A DNA stretch of 64,000 nt from contig OX387185.1 of assembly GCA_947561395.2 (NCBI GenBank), forward strand, positions 30,918,213-30,982,212, written 5' to 3'. Numbering within the stretch: position 1 is the first letter of the stretch; every line of letters begins with the position of its first letter. Of the stretch, positions 1 through 10,551 are shown one piece after another. Position numbers and translations under genes: made by a program. The notes under the pieces were generated by a model. The model worked only from the letters and a program-made list of their open reading frames with translations, was not told where the DNA came from and ran no database searches. Source of the DNA: Buxus sempervirens. Lineage: Eukaryota > Streptophyta > Magnoliopsida > Buxales > Buxaceae.

Positions 1-244
1 GTGGCCGTAGGAGCGGACCTGCATGGCCATTAGATTAGGATTCTTCCATGTACCTTTGTATTTTTCTGGCTAAAAAGTGATGTAAACATTCATATATATA
101 AAAGAAGTTTGATTTATTTCCATTTGTATTCTTTCTTCTTTATTTATAGTATTTATTACCTCATGAATGTTAAACAGGGACAGGTGAAGCTTAGGGAAAC
201 AAAGGAAATTAAAAATTCCCATTTTTTTGCATTTTTTCGAAGGA
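1..244. other. AT-rich element-1 spacer, no gene seen
   Basis: This stretch lies between the antisense gene's promoter and the 3' LTR, which is outside the window. It is AT-rich. I see no reading frame, repeat or recognisable signal apart from short T runs. Confidence 0.4.
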
Positions 245-406
245 ACCGTATTTATACTACGAGCAAGCCGTGCCCGTAAAATTACTACGGGCGTACCTTG
301 CCCGTGTAGTTTCTACGGTCAGGCGTGTCCGTAATGTCTATACGGGCGCGACTTGCCCGTAATATAATTACGGAATTTACTGCCTTGCGATTTTTTCTAT
401 ATAAAC
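245..406 (+). promoter_or_regulatory. Promoter of antisense gene: hairpin array plus TATA box
   Basis: From 245 to 375 there are repeated inverted repeats built on TACGGGC...GCCCGTA with 6-10 base loops. They are followed by a TATA box (TATATAAAC, 398-406) about 90 bases before the first ATG of the antisense gene at 497. The same hairpin unit recurs in the leader and in the LTR U3 of this element. I infer a DNA-binding or chromatin function from position only. Confidence 0.55.
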
Positions 407-496
407 TCCTAGGGAACGTCACTGTGACACTTTTATTGGTTGGAAAACTCCCTGAGCACGTCTTTTCTCGCTTTCCTTGGCTTCTTTGGCGCTTCC

Positions 497-2287
497 ATGG
501 CTTCCCCTACACCGCTTTCTCCTGCCGTTGAATCTCTTTCTGCAAGACAACCTGTTAGATCAAAACCTCCTAATCTTACCAGGTACAATATTGTGGATTC
601 CTTTTATGATAGATGGGTTAACTCCATGACCCTTGATGAGGAGATTCGTTGGGGTTCCATCCACTTAGGACACATCCTACACCTCCCTAAAATTCCCTTT
701 AAGTGGGAAATCATTGAAGCTTTGATAGGCCATTGGGTACCTGAGCTGAATCTCTTCCGTTTTGATGATAAAGAGATGACTCCTACCATAGAAGAGATTG
801 AAACCATCCTTGGCCTTAGATTTTCTGAAAAAGTTGTGAACCCACCCCTAAAGCTTAGTTATAAAAAAGAGGCTTCCACTTTCTTGGGTATAGGGAAGAA
901 GGACTTAGGAAATTCTGATGCACTGTTGACCTTGTCCAAAACCTTTTTGACTGAAAAACTTCTGAGGAGTAATGACAAGGACTCTAGGTTTAATGCATTG
1001 ACCCTGATAGTGGTCAATCAGCTGCTTTTTCCACGGGGTGATGACCAGGTTGACTTGGCTCTTATCTCAGTTATCTGTCAGGTTAGGGAACGTGAGAGGT
1101 TGGCCCCTATGATCCTAGCAGAGATATATCAGGCTCTTACTGATTGTTATTTCAGGAAGAAGAAACGCTTCCTTGCCTGCGCCCCTATCCTACAGGTAAA
1201 ATATGCATGTATTTTTTTTTTCTTTTTTTTTCTTTTTTTTTTTTCTTTCTATTCTTCCATTTTTTTTCTTTTCTTCTTCTTCTTTTTCTCTCTCTTTTTC
1301 TTCCTTCTTCTTTTTTTTTTTTTTTTTCTTTTTCTTTTTTTTTCTTTTTCTTCTCTTTTTTTTTTTTTTTTGAAATACTCCCTTTTTCTGCAGCTTTGGT
1401 TGCTTGACCATCTTAGCCAGGTTGAAGAAATAACTCGCCGCTTCTTTCCAAGATTGAAAGTTCCTGTTTTGATGAGCAATAGGGGATGTCCTAACATCCA
1501 AGGTGGCAAGCAAGGCTGGTTCGCTTTCTTGGGTACTCTCCAGGATGATCAAGTGAGATGGCCTGGCACTTATCAGCCCACTCCAGAGACAGTGATCAGC
1601 TTTAGAGATAAAAACTTTCTGGTCTTAGCAGGCTTGAAATCTGCTGTTCTCTATCTTCCTTTGAGGGTTCTTCGGCAATTTGGAGCGACCCAGGGAATTA
1701 TGATTCCCACAGGTTATGAGAGCTTTATAGGGCCACTTACTTCAGCCACCATGGGGCTAAATGCTCAATTAATGAAAGAGTGGTCCTATGTTTGCTTTCT
1801 GCGGGGTCCAGTCTTTTCTGAGTCCCATGTGAAGGACTATCACTTCTGGATCAAGGAACAGGTGCAGAGTCATGCCCCAGTACCAGAGGATCCTCCTGCA
1901 ATTCTTCCTCCTACTTATGAGGACATTCTGGAGTCAGAAAGGGCAACCCATAAGCGGCTTCAACAAATATGGGTACGGGAGGCTCAAGAACTTAGGATAA
2001 AAGTCCTTGTTCTGGAGAGGAAGCTTGAAGAGCAGAAGTCTGGCCGCATTGCCATGGAGAAGAAACTTGAAGAACAAAGGCAGGCTCGTCGCTTTGAAGT
2101 CCGTGTGATGCGGAAGAAGTATCAGGATTCCTTGGCTGACCTTAGGGCGTTGAAGATCAAACTTTCTTTTTCGGATGAGGTCATCTCCTTTTTGAGTGAT
2201 CCTGATGCAGAGGGTGCTTCTGGAATCATTGCAACTCAGGCAGCTAGGATTAGAGAGCTTGAGGAGCAGTTAGGGAGTAGGGATTAG
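497..2287 (+). CDS. Antisense extra gene of Tat element, plant-mobile-domain-like
   Basis: Encodes a protein running antisense to gag-pol. The ATG at 497 (MASPTPLSP) is chosen because it follows a TATA box by about 90 bases; the frame is open further upstream without an ATG. The N-terminal part has the look of plant mobile domain (PMD, DUF7745-like) proteins: a YDRWV segment, a WE-rich helix region and the LNLFRFDDKEMTPTIEEIE stretch. The last 110 or so residues are charged and predicted coiled coil, ending in LEEQLGS. A T-rich insert at 1196-1393 has perfect intron borders (CAG|GTAAAA, TTTTCTGCAG) and is 198 bases long, so the frame stays open with or without splicing. Extra ORFs of this sort, some related to PMD and some antisense, are known in Tat elements; their function is unknown. 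Confidence 0.72.
   Translation: MASPTPLSPAVESLSARQPVRSKPPNLTRYNIVDSFYDRWVNSMTLDEEIRWGSIHLGHILHLPKIPFKWEIIEALIGHWVPELNLFRFDDKEMTPTIEEIETILGLRFSEKVVNPPLKLSYKKEASTFLGIGKKDLGNSDALLTLSKTFLTEKLLRSNDKDSRFNALTLIVVNQLLFPRGDDQVDLALISVICQVRERERLAPMILAEIYQALTDCYFRKKKRFLACAPILQVKYACIFFFFFFLFFFSFYSSIFFLFFFFFFSLFFFLLLFFFFFLFLFFSFSSLFFFFLKYSLFLQLWLLDHLSQVEEITRRFFPRLKVPVLMSNRGCPNIQGGKQGWFAFLGTLQDDQVRWPGTYQPTPETVISFRDKNFLVLAGLKSAVLYLPLRVLRQFGATQGIMIPTGYESFIGPLTSATMGLNAQLMKEWSYVCFLRGPVFSESHVKDYHFWIKEQVQSHAPVPEDPPAILPPTYEDILESERATHKRLQQIWVREAQELRIKVLVLERKLEEQKSGRIAMEKKLEEQRQARRFEVRVMRKKYQDSLADLRALKIKLSFSDEVISFLSDPDAEGASGIIATQAARIRELEEQLGSRD
1196..1393 (+). other. Probable spliceosomal intron of antisense gene
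   Basis: The borders are CAG|GTAAAA and TTTTTCTGCAG|CT, with an almost pure T/C body. Translated, it would give an implausible run of Phe and Leu in the middle of the protein, while removing it gives a smooth junction (ILQ-LWLLD). In genomic RNA of the element this sequence is A-rich and antisense, so it is not removed during retrotransposition. Confidence 0.75.
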
Positions 2288-2482
2288 ATTCTTTCATCAT
2301 TTTTTTTTTTTTCCTTTCATTTTTTTCCATACCTTTTTTACAAAAGCAAACTCCATTAGTGGAAAGATATTAGATTTAATTCAAAAATAGGTTTTATATT
2401 ATTGGCCTCAGAATTCTCAGATGCTTATAAAAACAGAAGTTTTATGAAAAAGTATTTGATTTCTCATCACTGGCCAAAGTAT

Positions 2483-2535
<53 letters not shown>

Positions 2536-3331
2536 AAAGCTGATCCAAAACACTTAATCACATATAATTAAAGGAATTAAAATCAGGTTGAATAATGAAA
2601 AGGGTAGTCCAACCAATAGGGAAAGACCAAATTTGTCTACCCCGTGACCTTTAGAATCATCCCCTAATGATTTTTCCTTCATGATTGGCCTTGCTAATCT
2701 GCTCAGTTTCCAGTGCTCATGCTGATTTGAAACTTAGACCCCATGATCAACTCAACCCTTGATTCTTTTCTTCTTTTTTTTTTCTTTTTTTTTCTTTTTT
2801 TTTTTTTTTCTTTTTTTTTTTCTTTTTTTTTTTTTTTTTCTTGCCCTTCTCGCCCCTAGTGCCAATTACGGTTTTCACTAGGGTTGGCCTCTGCATTCCG
2901 TCATCACCAATCCTACTCTGAAAGTTGAATGAATATACTAAAATCACCGAGGTCTTAATAATAGGACGAAACAAAGGCTAGGTTCGGTTTATGAAAGAAA
3001 AGGTATTAAAGGCTCAAAATTTTCTAAGTGTGAAAATGGGTCAACTGGACTTACAGTCATGGTGAATTCAATCCCATTCCCCTTCTTTTGTATTTGGCAT
3101 TTATTTGCCCCTATTTTTTTCTTTTTCTTTTTTTTTCAAATTTTTTCTTCTCTTTTTTTTTCTTTTTGCCCCTCTTGGCCTTGCCCTTATTGGCTTTGCC
3201 CCAGTATAAGGCTGTAAGTCCAGTTTGGGTTTAACAAAAAAATATGAACAGGCTCAAATTGGTTTGACTAGGGATTCAAATTTTGGGATATAAAGAACAA
3301 TGGCCTCAGATCCTTTCCTAGTAATATTCAT
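2288..3331. other. T-rich spacer between tail-to-tail genes
   Basis: Non-coding sequence between the 3' ends of the antisense gene and pol. It contains several homopolymer or T/C tracts, including a pure T run of about 50 at 2485-2534 and others at 2766-2839 and 3114-3167. In element sense these are A/G tracts. A polypurine primer site of the element should lie further left, beyond the window. No gene seen. Confidence 0.6.
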
Positions 3332-6300
3332 TCATGGAAAATATCTCTTTACTGCATCAGAGTTAATTGGCTCAGGAAAATCCTTCCCATCCATTTCTAT
3401 TAAGATGAGAGCACCCCCTGATAGAACTTTCTTGACCACATAAGGTCCTTCCCAATTTGGTTTGAACTTTCCACGAGGATCTTCCAAAAAGGGTAAAATC
3501 TTCTTTAATACCAAATTTCCTTCTTGGAAAGTTCTGGGCTTCACTTTTTTATTGTAAGCCCTAGCCATCCTCTTCCGATATAATTGGCCATGACTAAGTG
3601 CCTTCAAACGTTTTTCTTCTATTAAATTGAGTTGATCATGTCTAGACTGTATCCATTCAGCTTCTTCTAATTCTGCTTCCATTAGCACTCTTAGTGAAGG
3701 TATTTCCACTTCCACTGGTAAAACTGCTTCCATTCCATAGACTAAGGAGTATGGGGTTGCCCCTGTAGAAGTCCGGATTGAGGTTCTGTAAGCATGTAGA
3801 GCAAGTGGCAGCATTTCATGCCAATCTTTAAAACTCACTACCATTTTCTGAATAATCTTCTTTATATTCTTATTCGCTGCTTCCACTGCCCCATTCATCT
3901 TCGGTCTGTAAGGTGCTGACTTGTGGTGGGTAATCTGAAATTGTTCACACATCTTCCTCATGTCTTTGTTCTTAAGGTTTGAAGCATTGTCTGTTACTAT
4001 GGCACTTGGCAAACCATAGCGGCAAATGATGTTGTGCTTCAAAAACTTAAGAACATGGCTACTCGTAATGTTTGCATAAGAAGCCGCTTCTACCCACTTG
4101 GTGAAGTAATCAATTGCTACAAGTATAAACCTGTGTCCATTTGATGCCTTTGGAGAGATCATTCCAATGACATCTATACCCCACATAGAAAAAGGCCACG
4201 GAGATGTCATACTGTGTAATTCACTTGGGGGCGCATGCTTGTTATCCGCGTACACTTGGCATAAATGACACCTTTTAACGTGCATATAGCAATCATGCTC
4301 CATAGTCGACCAGTAATATCCCAATCGCAGAATCTTCTTGGCAAGCATATGCCCATTCATATGGGGTCCACACACTCCTCCATGTACCGTTTCAACTATC
4401 CTCTCTGACTCAGTTTTTGCAACACATCTAAGTAGTATATCATTGTGTGATCTTTTGTACAACTGCCCACCACTTAGTAAGAACTGTCCTGCCAGCCTCT
4501 GTATTGTTCTTTTTTCTGTAGAGGTGACATTTTCTGGTAAACTTCGATCATTCAGAAAATTCTTAATGTCTTGAAACCATGGTACTTCTTCTTCTGGGGT
4601 TTCTTCTAGAACAAGGCAGTAAGCTGGTTCATCCCTGACTTCAATTTCTAATGGTCTAATATCAACCCCTTCTGGCATACTGACCATTGAAGCCAATGTT
4701 GCTAGAGCATCTGCAAACTGGTTTTTGGCCCTTGGCATATAATTGAAGGAAATTCGAGTAAACTTGGTGCTTATTTCTTCCAAATACTGGTGATAGGGGA
4801 TCAATTTGTGATCCTTGGTCTTCCATTCACCAGTTGTTTGGAAGATGATAAGACTCGAATCCCCATATACGTCAAGTTCCTCTACTTCATGATCTAAGGC
4901 TGCTTGTAACCCAATTATGCATGCTTCATACTCTGCTATATTGTTTGTGCATTGGAACCTTAACTTCACTGCGATCGGGATATGTGCCCCATCTGGCTTG
5001 ATCAATACAGCCCCTATTCCATTTCCATTCATATTGGCGGCCCCATCAAAAAACATTTGCCATGAGCTCTCACCTTCTTCCTCTTCAGCAAACAGGATTG
5101 CCTCATCAGGGAAGTTGGTCTTTAAGGGTTGGTATTCTGGTAAAGGGTGTGCGGCTAAGTGATCTGCAATAGCTTGACCCTTAATGGCCTTCTGTGTGAT
5201 ATAGGTGAGGTCAAATTCAGAGAGTAACAACTGCCACTTTGCTGTTCTGCCAGTTAAAGCCGGTTTCTCAAATAGATACTTCAAAGGGTCCATGCGGGAT
5301 ATCAATAAGGTGGAATGACTAAGGAAATAGTGCCTTAGTCTCTGAGTTGCCCATACTAAAGCACAACAAGTCTTCTCTAAGGGGGAATACTTTGCTTCAT
5401 ATTCTGTAAATTTCTTGCTTAGGTAGTAAATCGCCATCTCCTTTCTGCCTGTATCGTCATGCTGTCCTAAGACACACCCCATTGATGTCTCCAAAACAGA
5501 CAAGTATAGAATTAATGGCCTTCCTGGAGTTGGTGGCACTAGCACAGGTGGGTTCAATAAGTACTCCTTTATTGTGTCAAAGGCTTCTTGGCAATCATCA
5601 TTCCAGACTGTCGGGTTATTCTTTCTTAAAAGTTTGAAAATTGGTTCACAGATAGCGGTGAGCTGTGCTATGAACCGGCTTATATACTGAATCCTTCCAA
5701 GAAAGCCCCGAACTTCCCTCTCGGTTCTAGGTGATGGCATTTCAATGATGGCTTTAGCTTTAGCTGGGTCAATCTCAATTCCTCTTCTGCTTACTATAAA
5801 ACCCAATAATTTTCCTGACGTAGCCCCAAAGACACACTTAGCAGGGTTAAGCCTTAGACTGTATTTCCTAAGCCGGTCAAATACCTTCTTCAAGCTGATC
5901 AAGTGGTCTTCTTCTTCACATGATTTGGCTATCATATCATCCACATAAACCTCCATCTCCTTATGGATCATATCATGGAATAAGGCTGTCATGGCCCTCT
6001 GGTAGGTTGCCCCAGCGTTCTTAAGTCCAAATGGCATGACAGTGTAGTGGAAGGTACCCCAAGGGGTGATAAAGGCTGTCTTCTCCTGATCTTCCTTAGC
6101 CATCTTAATCTGATTGTACCCAGAAAACCCATCCATGAATGAGAACAAGCTATGTACAGCGGTGTTATCCACCAAGATGTCAATGTGTGGAAGTGGAAAA
6201 TCATCCTTTGGACTTGCCTTATTCAAATCTCTATAATCTACGCACATTCTGACCTTTCCATCCTTCTTTGGTACTGGCACTATATTTGCAAGCCATTCGG

Positions 6301-6919
6301 GGTATGTGGAAACTGCTAAGAATCCAGCTTGGAATTGCTTAACCACTTCATCTTTAACCTTCAATGTCCATTCAGGTTTTAACCTTCTCAGTTTCTGCTT
6401 AACTGGCTTAGAGTCTGGTAGAATGGGTAGCCTGTGCACCACCATATATGTGTCTAACCCCGGCATATCCCGATATGACCATGCAAACACATCTTCATAA
6501 TCAGCCAAAAATCGTATCATTTCATCCCGCTGTACCTCAGATAGGCATACCCCAATCTTCACTATTTTTGGGTCATCTTCGGTCCCTAGGTTGATTGATA
6601 TGGTCTCTTCAATATTGGGTTGGACCCCCTTTTCATGACGCTCTAATTGATATGTGATTTCTTTTGGAACGTCGTCTTCTTCGTCCTCGGTCTCTTCTTC
6701 AACCCCCATTAGGTCAAAGTCGAGCTCAAGGTCGAAGTCATACTCATCCTGATCAAATTCCGTTTGTTTATATGGTTCATAAATGGTTTGGACCTTTTTG
6801 AAAACTTTATCTTTTCTAGAAAAAACTGAAAAATCTTTTTGTGTTTTTTGAGAGCCTTCTACAAAATCTTTCCCTGAAGACGAAGGCTCATTAAAGCCTT
6901 CAGGAAAAGGGCATTCCAC
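3332..6919 (-). CDS. pol: Tat pol: reverse transcriptase, two RNase H, integrase
   Basis: About 1195 residues, uninterrupted. An acidic N-terminal spacer is followed by reverse transcriptase (residues about 195-360, with VPKKDGKVRMCVDYRDLNKA and the catalytic YVDD near 325). A native RNase H-like region follows (about 460-570). Then comes a second RNase H (about 625-760, with FFDGAANMNG and NNIAEYEACIIGL), the extra RNase H typical of Tat. The integrase carries an HHCC finger (CHLC) and a core with DVIG, a DNAS segment and a glutamate in the MNGAVEAANK stretch. The frame begins where gag-protease stops and lacks an ATG of its own, which fits expression as part of a polyprotein; related Tat/Ogre elements are known to use splicing near this point. 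Looks whole. Confidence 0.9.
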   Translation of the reverse strand: MECPFPEGFNEPSSSGKDFVEGSQKTQKDFSVFSRKDKVFKKVQTIYEPYKQTEFDQDEYDFDLELDFDLMGVEEETEDEEDDVPKEITYQLERHEKGVQPNIEETISINLGTEDDPKIVKIGVCLSEVQRDEMIRFLADYEDVFAWSYRDMPGLDTYMVVHRLPILPDSKPVKQKLRRLKPEWTLKVKDEVVKQFQAGFLAVSTYPEWLANIVPVPKKDGKVRMCVDYRDLNKASPKDDFPLPHIDILVDNTAVHSLFSFMDGFSGYNQIKMAKEDQEKTAFITPWGTFHYTVMPFGLKNAGATYQRAMTALFHDMIHKEMEVYVDDMIAKSCEEEDHLISLKKVFDRLRKYSLRLNPAKCVFGATSGKLLGFIVSRRGIEIDPAKAKAIIEMPSPRTEREVRGFLGRIQYISRFIAQLTAICEPIFKLLRKNNPTVWNDDCQEAFDTIKEYLLNPPVLVPPTPGRPLILYLSVLETSMGCVLGQHDDTGRKEMAIYYLSKKFTEYEAKYSPLEKTCCALVWATQRLRHYFLSHSTLLISRMDPLKYLFEKPALTGRTAKWQLLLSEFDLTYITQKAIKGQAIADHLAAHPLPEYQPLKTNFPDEAILFAEEEEGESSWQMFFDGAANMNGNGIGAVLIKPDGAHIPIAVKLRFQCTNNIAEYEACIIGLQAALDHEVEELDVYGDSSLIIFQTTGEWKTKDHKLIPYHQYLEEISTKFTRISFNYMPRAKNQFADALATLASMVSMPEGVDIRPLEIEVRDEPAYCLVLEETPEEEVPWFQDIKNFLNDRSLPENVTSTEKRTIQRLAGQFLLSGGQLYKRSHNDILLRCVAKTESERIVETVHGGVCGPHMNGHMLAKKILRLGYYWSTMEHDCYMHVKRCHLCQVYADNKHAPPSELHSMTSPWPFSMWGIDVIGMISPKASNGHRFILVAIDYFTKWVEAASYANITSSHVLKFLKHNIICRYGLPSAIVTDNASNLKNKDMRKMCEQFQITHHKSAPYRPKMNGAVEAANKNIKKIIQKMVVSFKDWHEMLPLALHAYRTSIRTSTGATPYSLVYGMEAVLPVEVEIPSLRVLMEAELEEAEWIQSRHDQLNLIEEKRLKALSHGQLYRKRMARAYNKKVKPRTFQEGNLVLKKILPFLEDPRGKFKPNWEGPYVVKKVLSGGALILIEMDGKDFPEPINSDAVKRYFP

Positions 6920-9900
6920 TAATGGAGTTTTTTTTTAGAAGCCATGTCTGTTTGCCAAACAAACGCGGCTTCAAAAGTAAGGGGAGTTTCCTCCCAATTA
7001 TTCAGAATGAAAGAATCTGGGGCAGGGATACAAGCCTGCTCCTCGAGCTCATGGTCTGCATCAGAAATCACCAATACTGGGTGAGTTGCATTGCCTGCTT
7101 CTTCGGTAGGGCCAGTTCCAGATGGAACTTCTACTGCAGCCCAGTCAATAAAAGGTAGCTCCTCTGCTACTTTTTCTTGGTTGCCTTCTGTCATGGCAAA
7201 GAATGCCCCTACGTCCTCAGAAAAATCCTGTTTTTGTTCGGCTTGTGGCCCAGGCCCCCCAGATGCTTGTGGAGGTGGAGGTGGAACATATGGTTGTATT
7301 GTGGAGGGTTTGGGTTTCTGGAATGGGTTGACATTGTAGTATGGAGGTTTAGACTGATCCTCAGGAGGAGACAGCTGAATCATGTGAGACGGCTTAGGAA
7401 AAGTTTCCCTGATGTGTGGGAATTTCATAGCTTCTATCTGCCCCTGACTTTTCCATTTCCTTGGCTTGGACCCCAATCCTGCTCTGTGAACCATCTTCTT
7501 AACCTGAACTGGTTCTATCCTTCCTTGTAGGTTAATCCCCAGACCTTTTCCAGGGTGAAAATGGTACTTTTCTAATACATTTTTGACCATTTTTTCAGCA
7601 CAGGTCAATTTTCCTTCTTTTTGCTGATACCCCCCAGGTATATAATTCACAGCTTCAAATTGAAAAGAGTGAAACGCCATTTTATCTGCTGTTATTTCCG
7701 TGTTAATGCAGGGTACATCAGGGGACCACATGGGGGGAACCAAATTTTCGGCCAGGACGGTAATCACCTTTTGCCCTCTAATATACTTGACTCTTTGGTG
7801 GAGGGTAGATGGTATGGCCCTAGCCGTATGAATCCACGGCCTTCCTAGGAGTAGGTTGAAAGCCGCAGGTATATCCATCACTTCAAATGTGATGTTGAAA
7901 ATATACGGTCCAATTGTGACCGGCAGTTCAACCTCCCCTAGGGAGTGTGTCTTAGAGCTGTCAAATGCTCTTATAATTCTTCCATTTTGTTTTATTTTGT
8001 TTCGCTCCAGATTGAGCTTAACAAAGGTTACTAATGGGCAGACATTGAGGGCTGACCCATTATCAATCAAGACCCGGGCTATCATGCAGCCCTTACTGAG
8101 CACAGCAATGTGCAATGGATCCACATGATGGTATCCTGCTGGACTAATTTCCGTTTCAGAAAAGGTTATAACATTATGAGATAATATTTGCCCAACCATC
8201 CGGCCTAGTTGGTCTGGTTCAATGTTTTTAGGTACATGGGCCCCCTGGAGTATTCTTAACAAGGAGTCCCTATGTTTTTCTGAGTTTAACAATAGGCCCA
8301 GTATTGAGATCTGGGCAGGGACTTTGTTCAACTGTTCGATGACATTGAACTCACTCTTTTTTATTACCTTAATGAGGTCAGCAGCCTCACTGTCAACTAC
8401 CTGGGGGGTATCTTCCCCTACCTTGGCCTTTCCTTTATTTTTTTCTTCTTCTTTATCCTTCTCTGTTTCTTTATGTTTTTCTTCCACCCCTACACACTTT
8501 CCTGACCTCATCATAAGGTTTACTTCTTCCTTGCTTTCAACTGCAGGGCATGTAGTGGTGAATGCTTCACTGTAGTTCCATGGTACAGCCGATTCAATGT
8601 AGGAAGGCTTAGGGACGTTTACCACCAATGGGGGAAGTTTGGAATTGGCAATGGAAGTCTGAATAATGGGAACATTAACAACCAATGGAGGAAGTTGTTT
8701 TGGTTGTGGGTTTGCAGAAGTGACTGATGCACTAAGGGGGTCACAATTTATGACCAATGGTGGCTTAGACTGAATGGGCGGAGTAAAAGTGGATGGATTA
8801 TAATTAACGACCAAAGGTGGGTTGGCAATGTTCATCTGGGCCATGAGGGATGAGACCCGGTCCAAAGATGAGCTAATGTTCTTTGCAGCACCATCATTCC
8901 CCTTTGAAATCATGTTTATTTCTTTGCCTTCACTTCTCTTGTCAAAATATACTTTGACTGTTGTCCCTATGGGAGCAATTAATTGAGATGGGTCAAAGGT
9001 TATTTTGTCAGAAGAGATGACTCCTATGACATTAGATGGGCCTGTCCCGTGATGTTGGGGCAGTGGGTTTTGTCCAATATCTGTTCTTGGAGGATTGGAA
9101 GCCCCTGTATTGAAAGACAGGGTATTATGGTCTAGTAAATCCTGAATGGCATGTTTCAAAGGCCAGCACTTGTCTGTAGGGTGCCCAGGTGCACCCATAT
9201 GGTAATCACAAGTGGTGGAGGGGTCAAAATTTCTCCCCTTAGATGCATTAGGATTAGGTTCTCTTAAGGTGATATACCCTCCTTGCAATAAAGTGGGCAG
9301 CAATTGAGAGGGAGTCATTGGAATAGGGGTAAAAACCCTATTTCTCCTTGCTGCAAAATAGGCATCCTTTTCCTCTTTGGTAAAAACCCTTTTTTGGTCT
9401 GAAGGTGCTGTTGGAACATTAACCCTCATAGGGGCCTGGGTAGGTGGAGATGGAGTAGGAAAATGAGCCGGTACATTGATTTGTATGGGTTTGTTAGGGC
9501 CAGATGGTGGCTGTACCATGTTTACCTCACCCTCCTTCTTGTTCCCATTCTTTTTTGTTCCGCTTCCTTTCTTTAGGTTGGGGTCATGCTGGCTAATCAT
9601 GGCAGAGTGGTCAATTATCTTGCCTGACCTTATTCCATCCTCAATTCGGTCAGCCACCTGAACCAAAGCTGCAAAATTAGTGGTGGTCTGACCCACCAAG
9701 TGGCTGTAGAATGGTTGACCCAAAGTGCTTATGAAGGTAGAAATCATTTCCTGTTCTAGCATGGGTGGCCTGACCTGGGAGGCTGTCTCCCTCCACCTCT
9801 TGGCATATTGCCTTACAGTTTCTTCCCTTCCTTTGCTCATTCTCATGACGTCGTACCTATCTGGCATGATCTCTGAATTGAACCGGTATTGAGCTAGGAA

Positions 9901-10551
9901 GGCATCGGCTAGGTCCTTCCATCTTTTGATCTTCCCATGGTCCAGAGTGGCGAACCATCTTAATGCGGTTCCTGTCAGGCTCCTTTGGAAAAGTTGGATC
10001 AAGATGCCCTCATCCTGCCCGAACTGGCATAGGGCACCGCAATACAACTTTAGGTGGCTCATGGGGCAACCAGTGCCATCATACTTGTCCAAGTTTGGAC
10101 ACTTAAACTTAGCCGGCAGGTTAACATTGGGGTATAGGCACAGGTCTTCAAAATTGGTGCCTCCAAAGTTGTTTACCCCTTTGACTTCCCTAAGTTCATC
10201 TTGGATCATTTCTAGCTTATGCATGAACTTTCTTTCAACCTCTTCCCTTATCCTTTCCTTTTCCTTAGCCTTGTTTGATTCAGCTGTCTCATCCCTGGTC
10301 AGTATAGGTTCAGGGGTGGGTTCATAGACAGGTTCAGGAGTTGGTTGCACTGGAGGTGGAACATTGACTTGGGGTGGAGGTGCAGGGTTGGATGTGGATG
10401 CCTGGTTCTGGGCCTGCATTTGTTGGGCCTGCACTTGTTGGGCCTGTACTGACAGTATGTTCTCTAGCATTCGGGCTAGTCCGGCCACTTGTTCTTGGAG
10501 TAGAACGACATCAGGATGAGGAGCATCAACTTCATCTTCAATGGGATTCAT
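6919..10551 (-). CDS. gag: Tat gag-protease polyprotein
   Basis: About 1210 residues from the ATG at 10551 (MNPIEDEVDAP), which is matched by the start of the related gag at 33256. The N-terminal coiled coil (LLQEQVAGLARMLENI) and Q-rich linker are followed by a retrotransposon gag domain (ALRWFATLDHGKIKRWKDL, then QYAKRWRETASQVRPP). A Tat-style knuckle (CDYHMGAPGHPTDKC) and repeated PPLVVNVP linkers come next. An aspartic protease near the last third has VLIDNGSALNV and the LLGRPWIH closing motif. After it comes a G-patch-like segment (PGKGLGINLQGR ... GLGSKPRKW). No breaks are visible. The frame is open for 20 codons upstream of the ATG as far as a possible 3' splice site (TTTTGCCAG) near 10607. 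Confidence 0.9.
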   Translation of the reverse strand: MNPIEDEVDAPHPDVVLLQEQVAGLARMLENILSVQAQQVQAQQMQAQNQASTSNPAPPPQVNVPPPVQPTPEPVYEPTPEPILTRDETAESNKAKEKERIREEVERKFMHKLEMIQDELREVKGVNNFGGTNFEDLCLYPNVNLPAKFKCPNLDKYDGTGCPMSHLKLYCGALCQFGQDEGILIQLFQRSLTGTALRWFATLDHGKIKRWKDLADAFLAQYRFNSEIMPDRYDVMRMSKGREETVRQYAKRWRETASQVRPPMLEQEMISTFISTLGQPFYSHLVGQTTTNFAALVQVADRIEDGIRSGKIIDHSAMISQHDPNLKKGSGTKKNGNKKEGEVNMVQPPSGPNKPIQINVPAHFPTPSPPTQAPMRVNVPTAPSDQKRVFTKEEKDAYFAARRNRVFTPIPMTPSQLLPTLLQGGYITLREPNPNASKGRNFDPSTTCDYHMGAPGHPTDKCWPLKHAIQDLLDHNTLSFNTGASNPPRTDIGQNPLPQHHGTGPSNVIGVISSDKITFDPSQLIAPIGTTVKVYFDKRSEGKEINMISKGNDGAAKNISSSLDRVSSLMAQMNIANPPLVVNYNPSTFTPPIQSKPPLVINCDPLSASVTSANPQPKQLPPLVVNVPIIQTSIANSKLPPLVVNVPKPSYIESAVPWNYSEAFTTTCPAVESKEEVNLMMRSGKCVGVEEKHKETEKDKEEEKNKGKAKVGEDTPQVVDSEAADLIKVIKKSEFNVIEQLNKVPAQISILGLLLNSEKHRDSLLRILQGAHVPKNIEPDQLGRMVGQILSHNVITFSETEISPAGYHHVDPLHIAVLSKGCMIARVLIDNGSALNVCPLVTFVKLNLERNKIKQNGRIIRAFDSSKTHSLGEVELPVTIGPYIFNITFEVMDIPAAFNLLLGRPWIHTARAIPSTLHQRVKYIRGQKVITVLAENLVPPMWSPDVPCINTEITADKMAFHSFQFEAVNYIPGGYQQKEGKLTCAEKMVKNVLEKYHFHPGKGLGINLQGRIEPVQVKKMVHRAGLGSKPRKWKSQGQIEAMKFPHIRETFPKPSHMIQLSPPEDQSKPPYYNVNPFQKPKPSTIQPYVPPPPPQASGGPGPQAEQKQDFSEDVGAFFAMTEGNQEKVAEELPFIDWAAVEVPSGTGPTEEAGNATHPVLVISDADHELEEQACIPAPDSFILNNWEETPLTFEAAFVWQTDMASKKKLH

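Noticed and set aside
1190-1552. Lysine-rich minus-strand proteins opposite the T tracts
   Set aside because: They are translations of the poly-pyrimidine intron read backwards. The same applies to 2747-2974.
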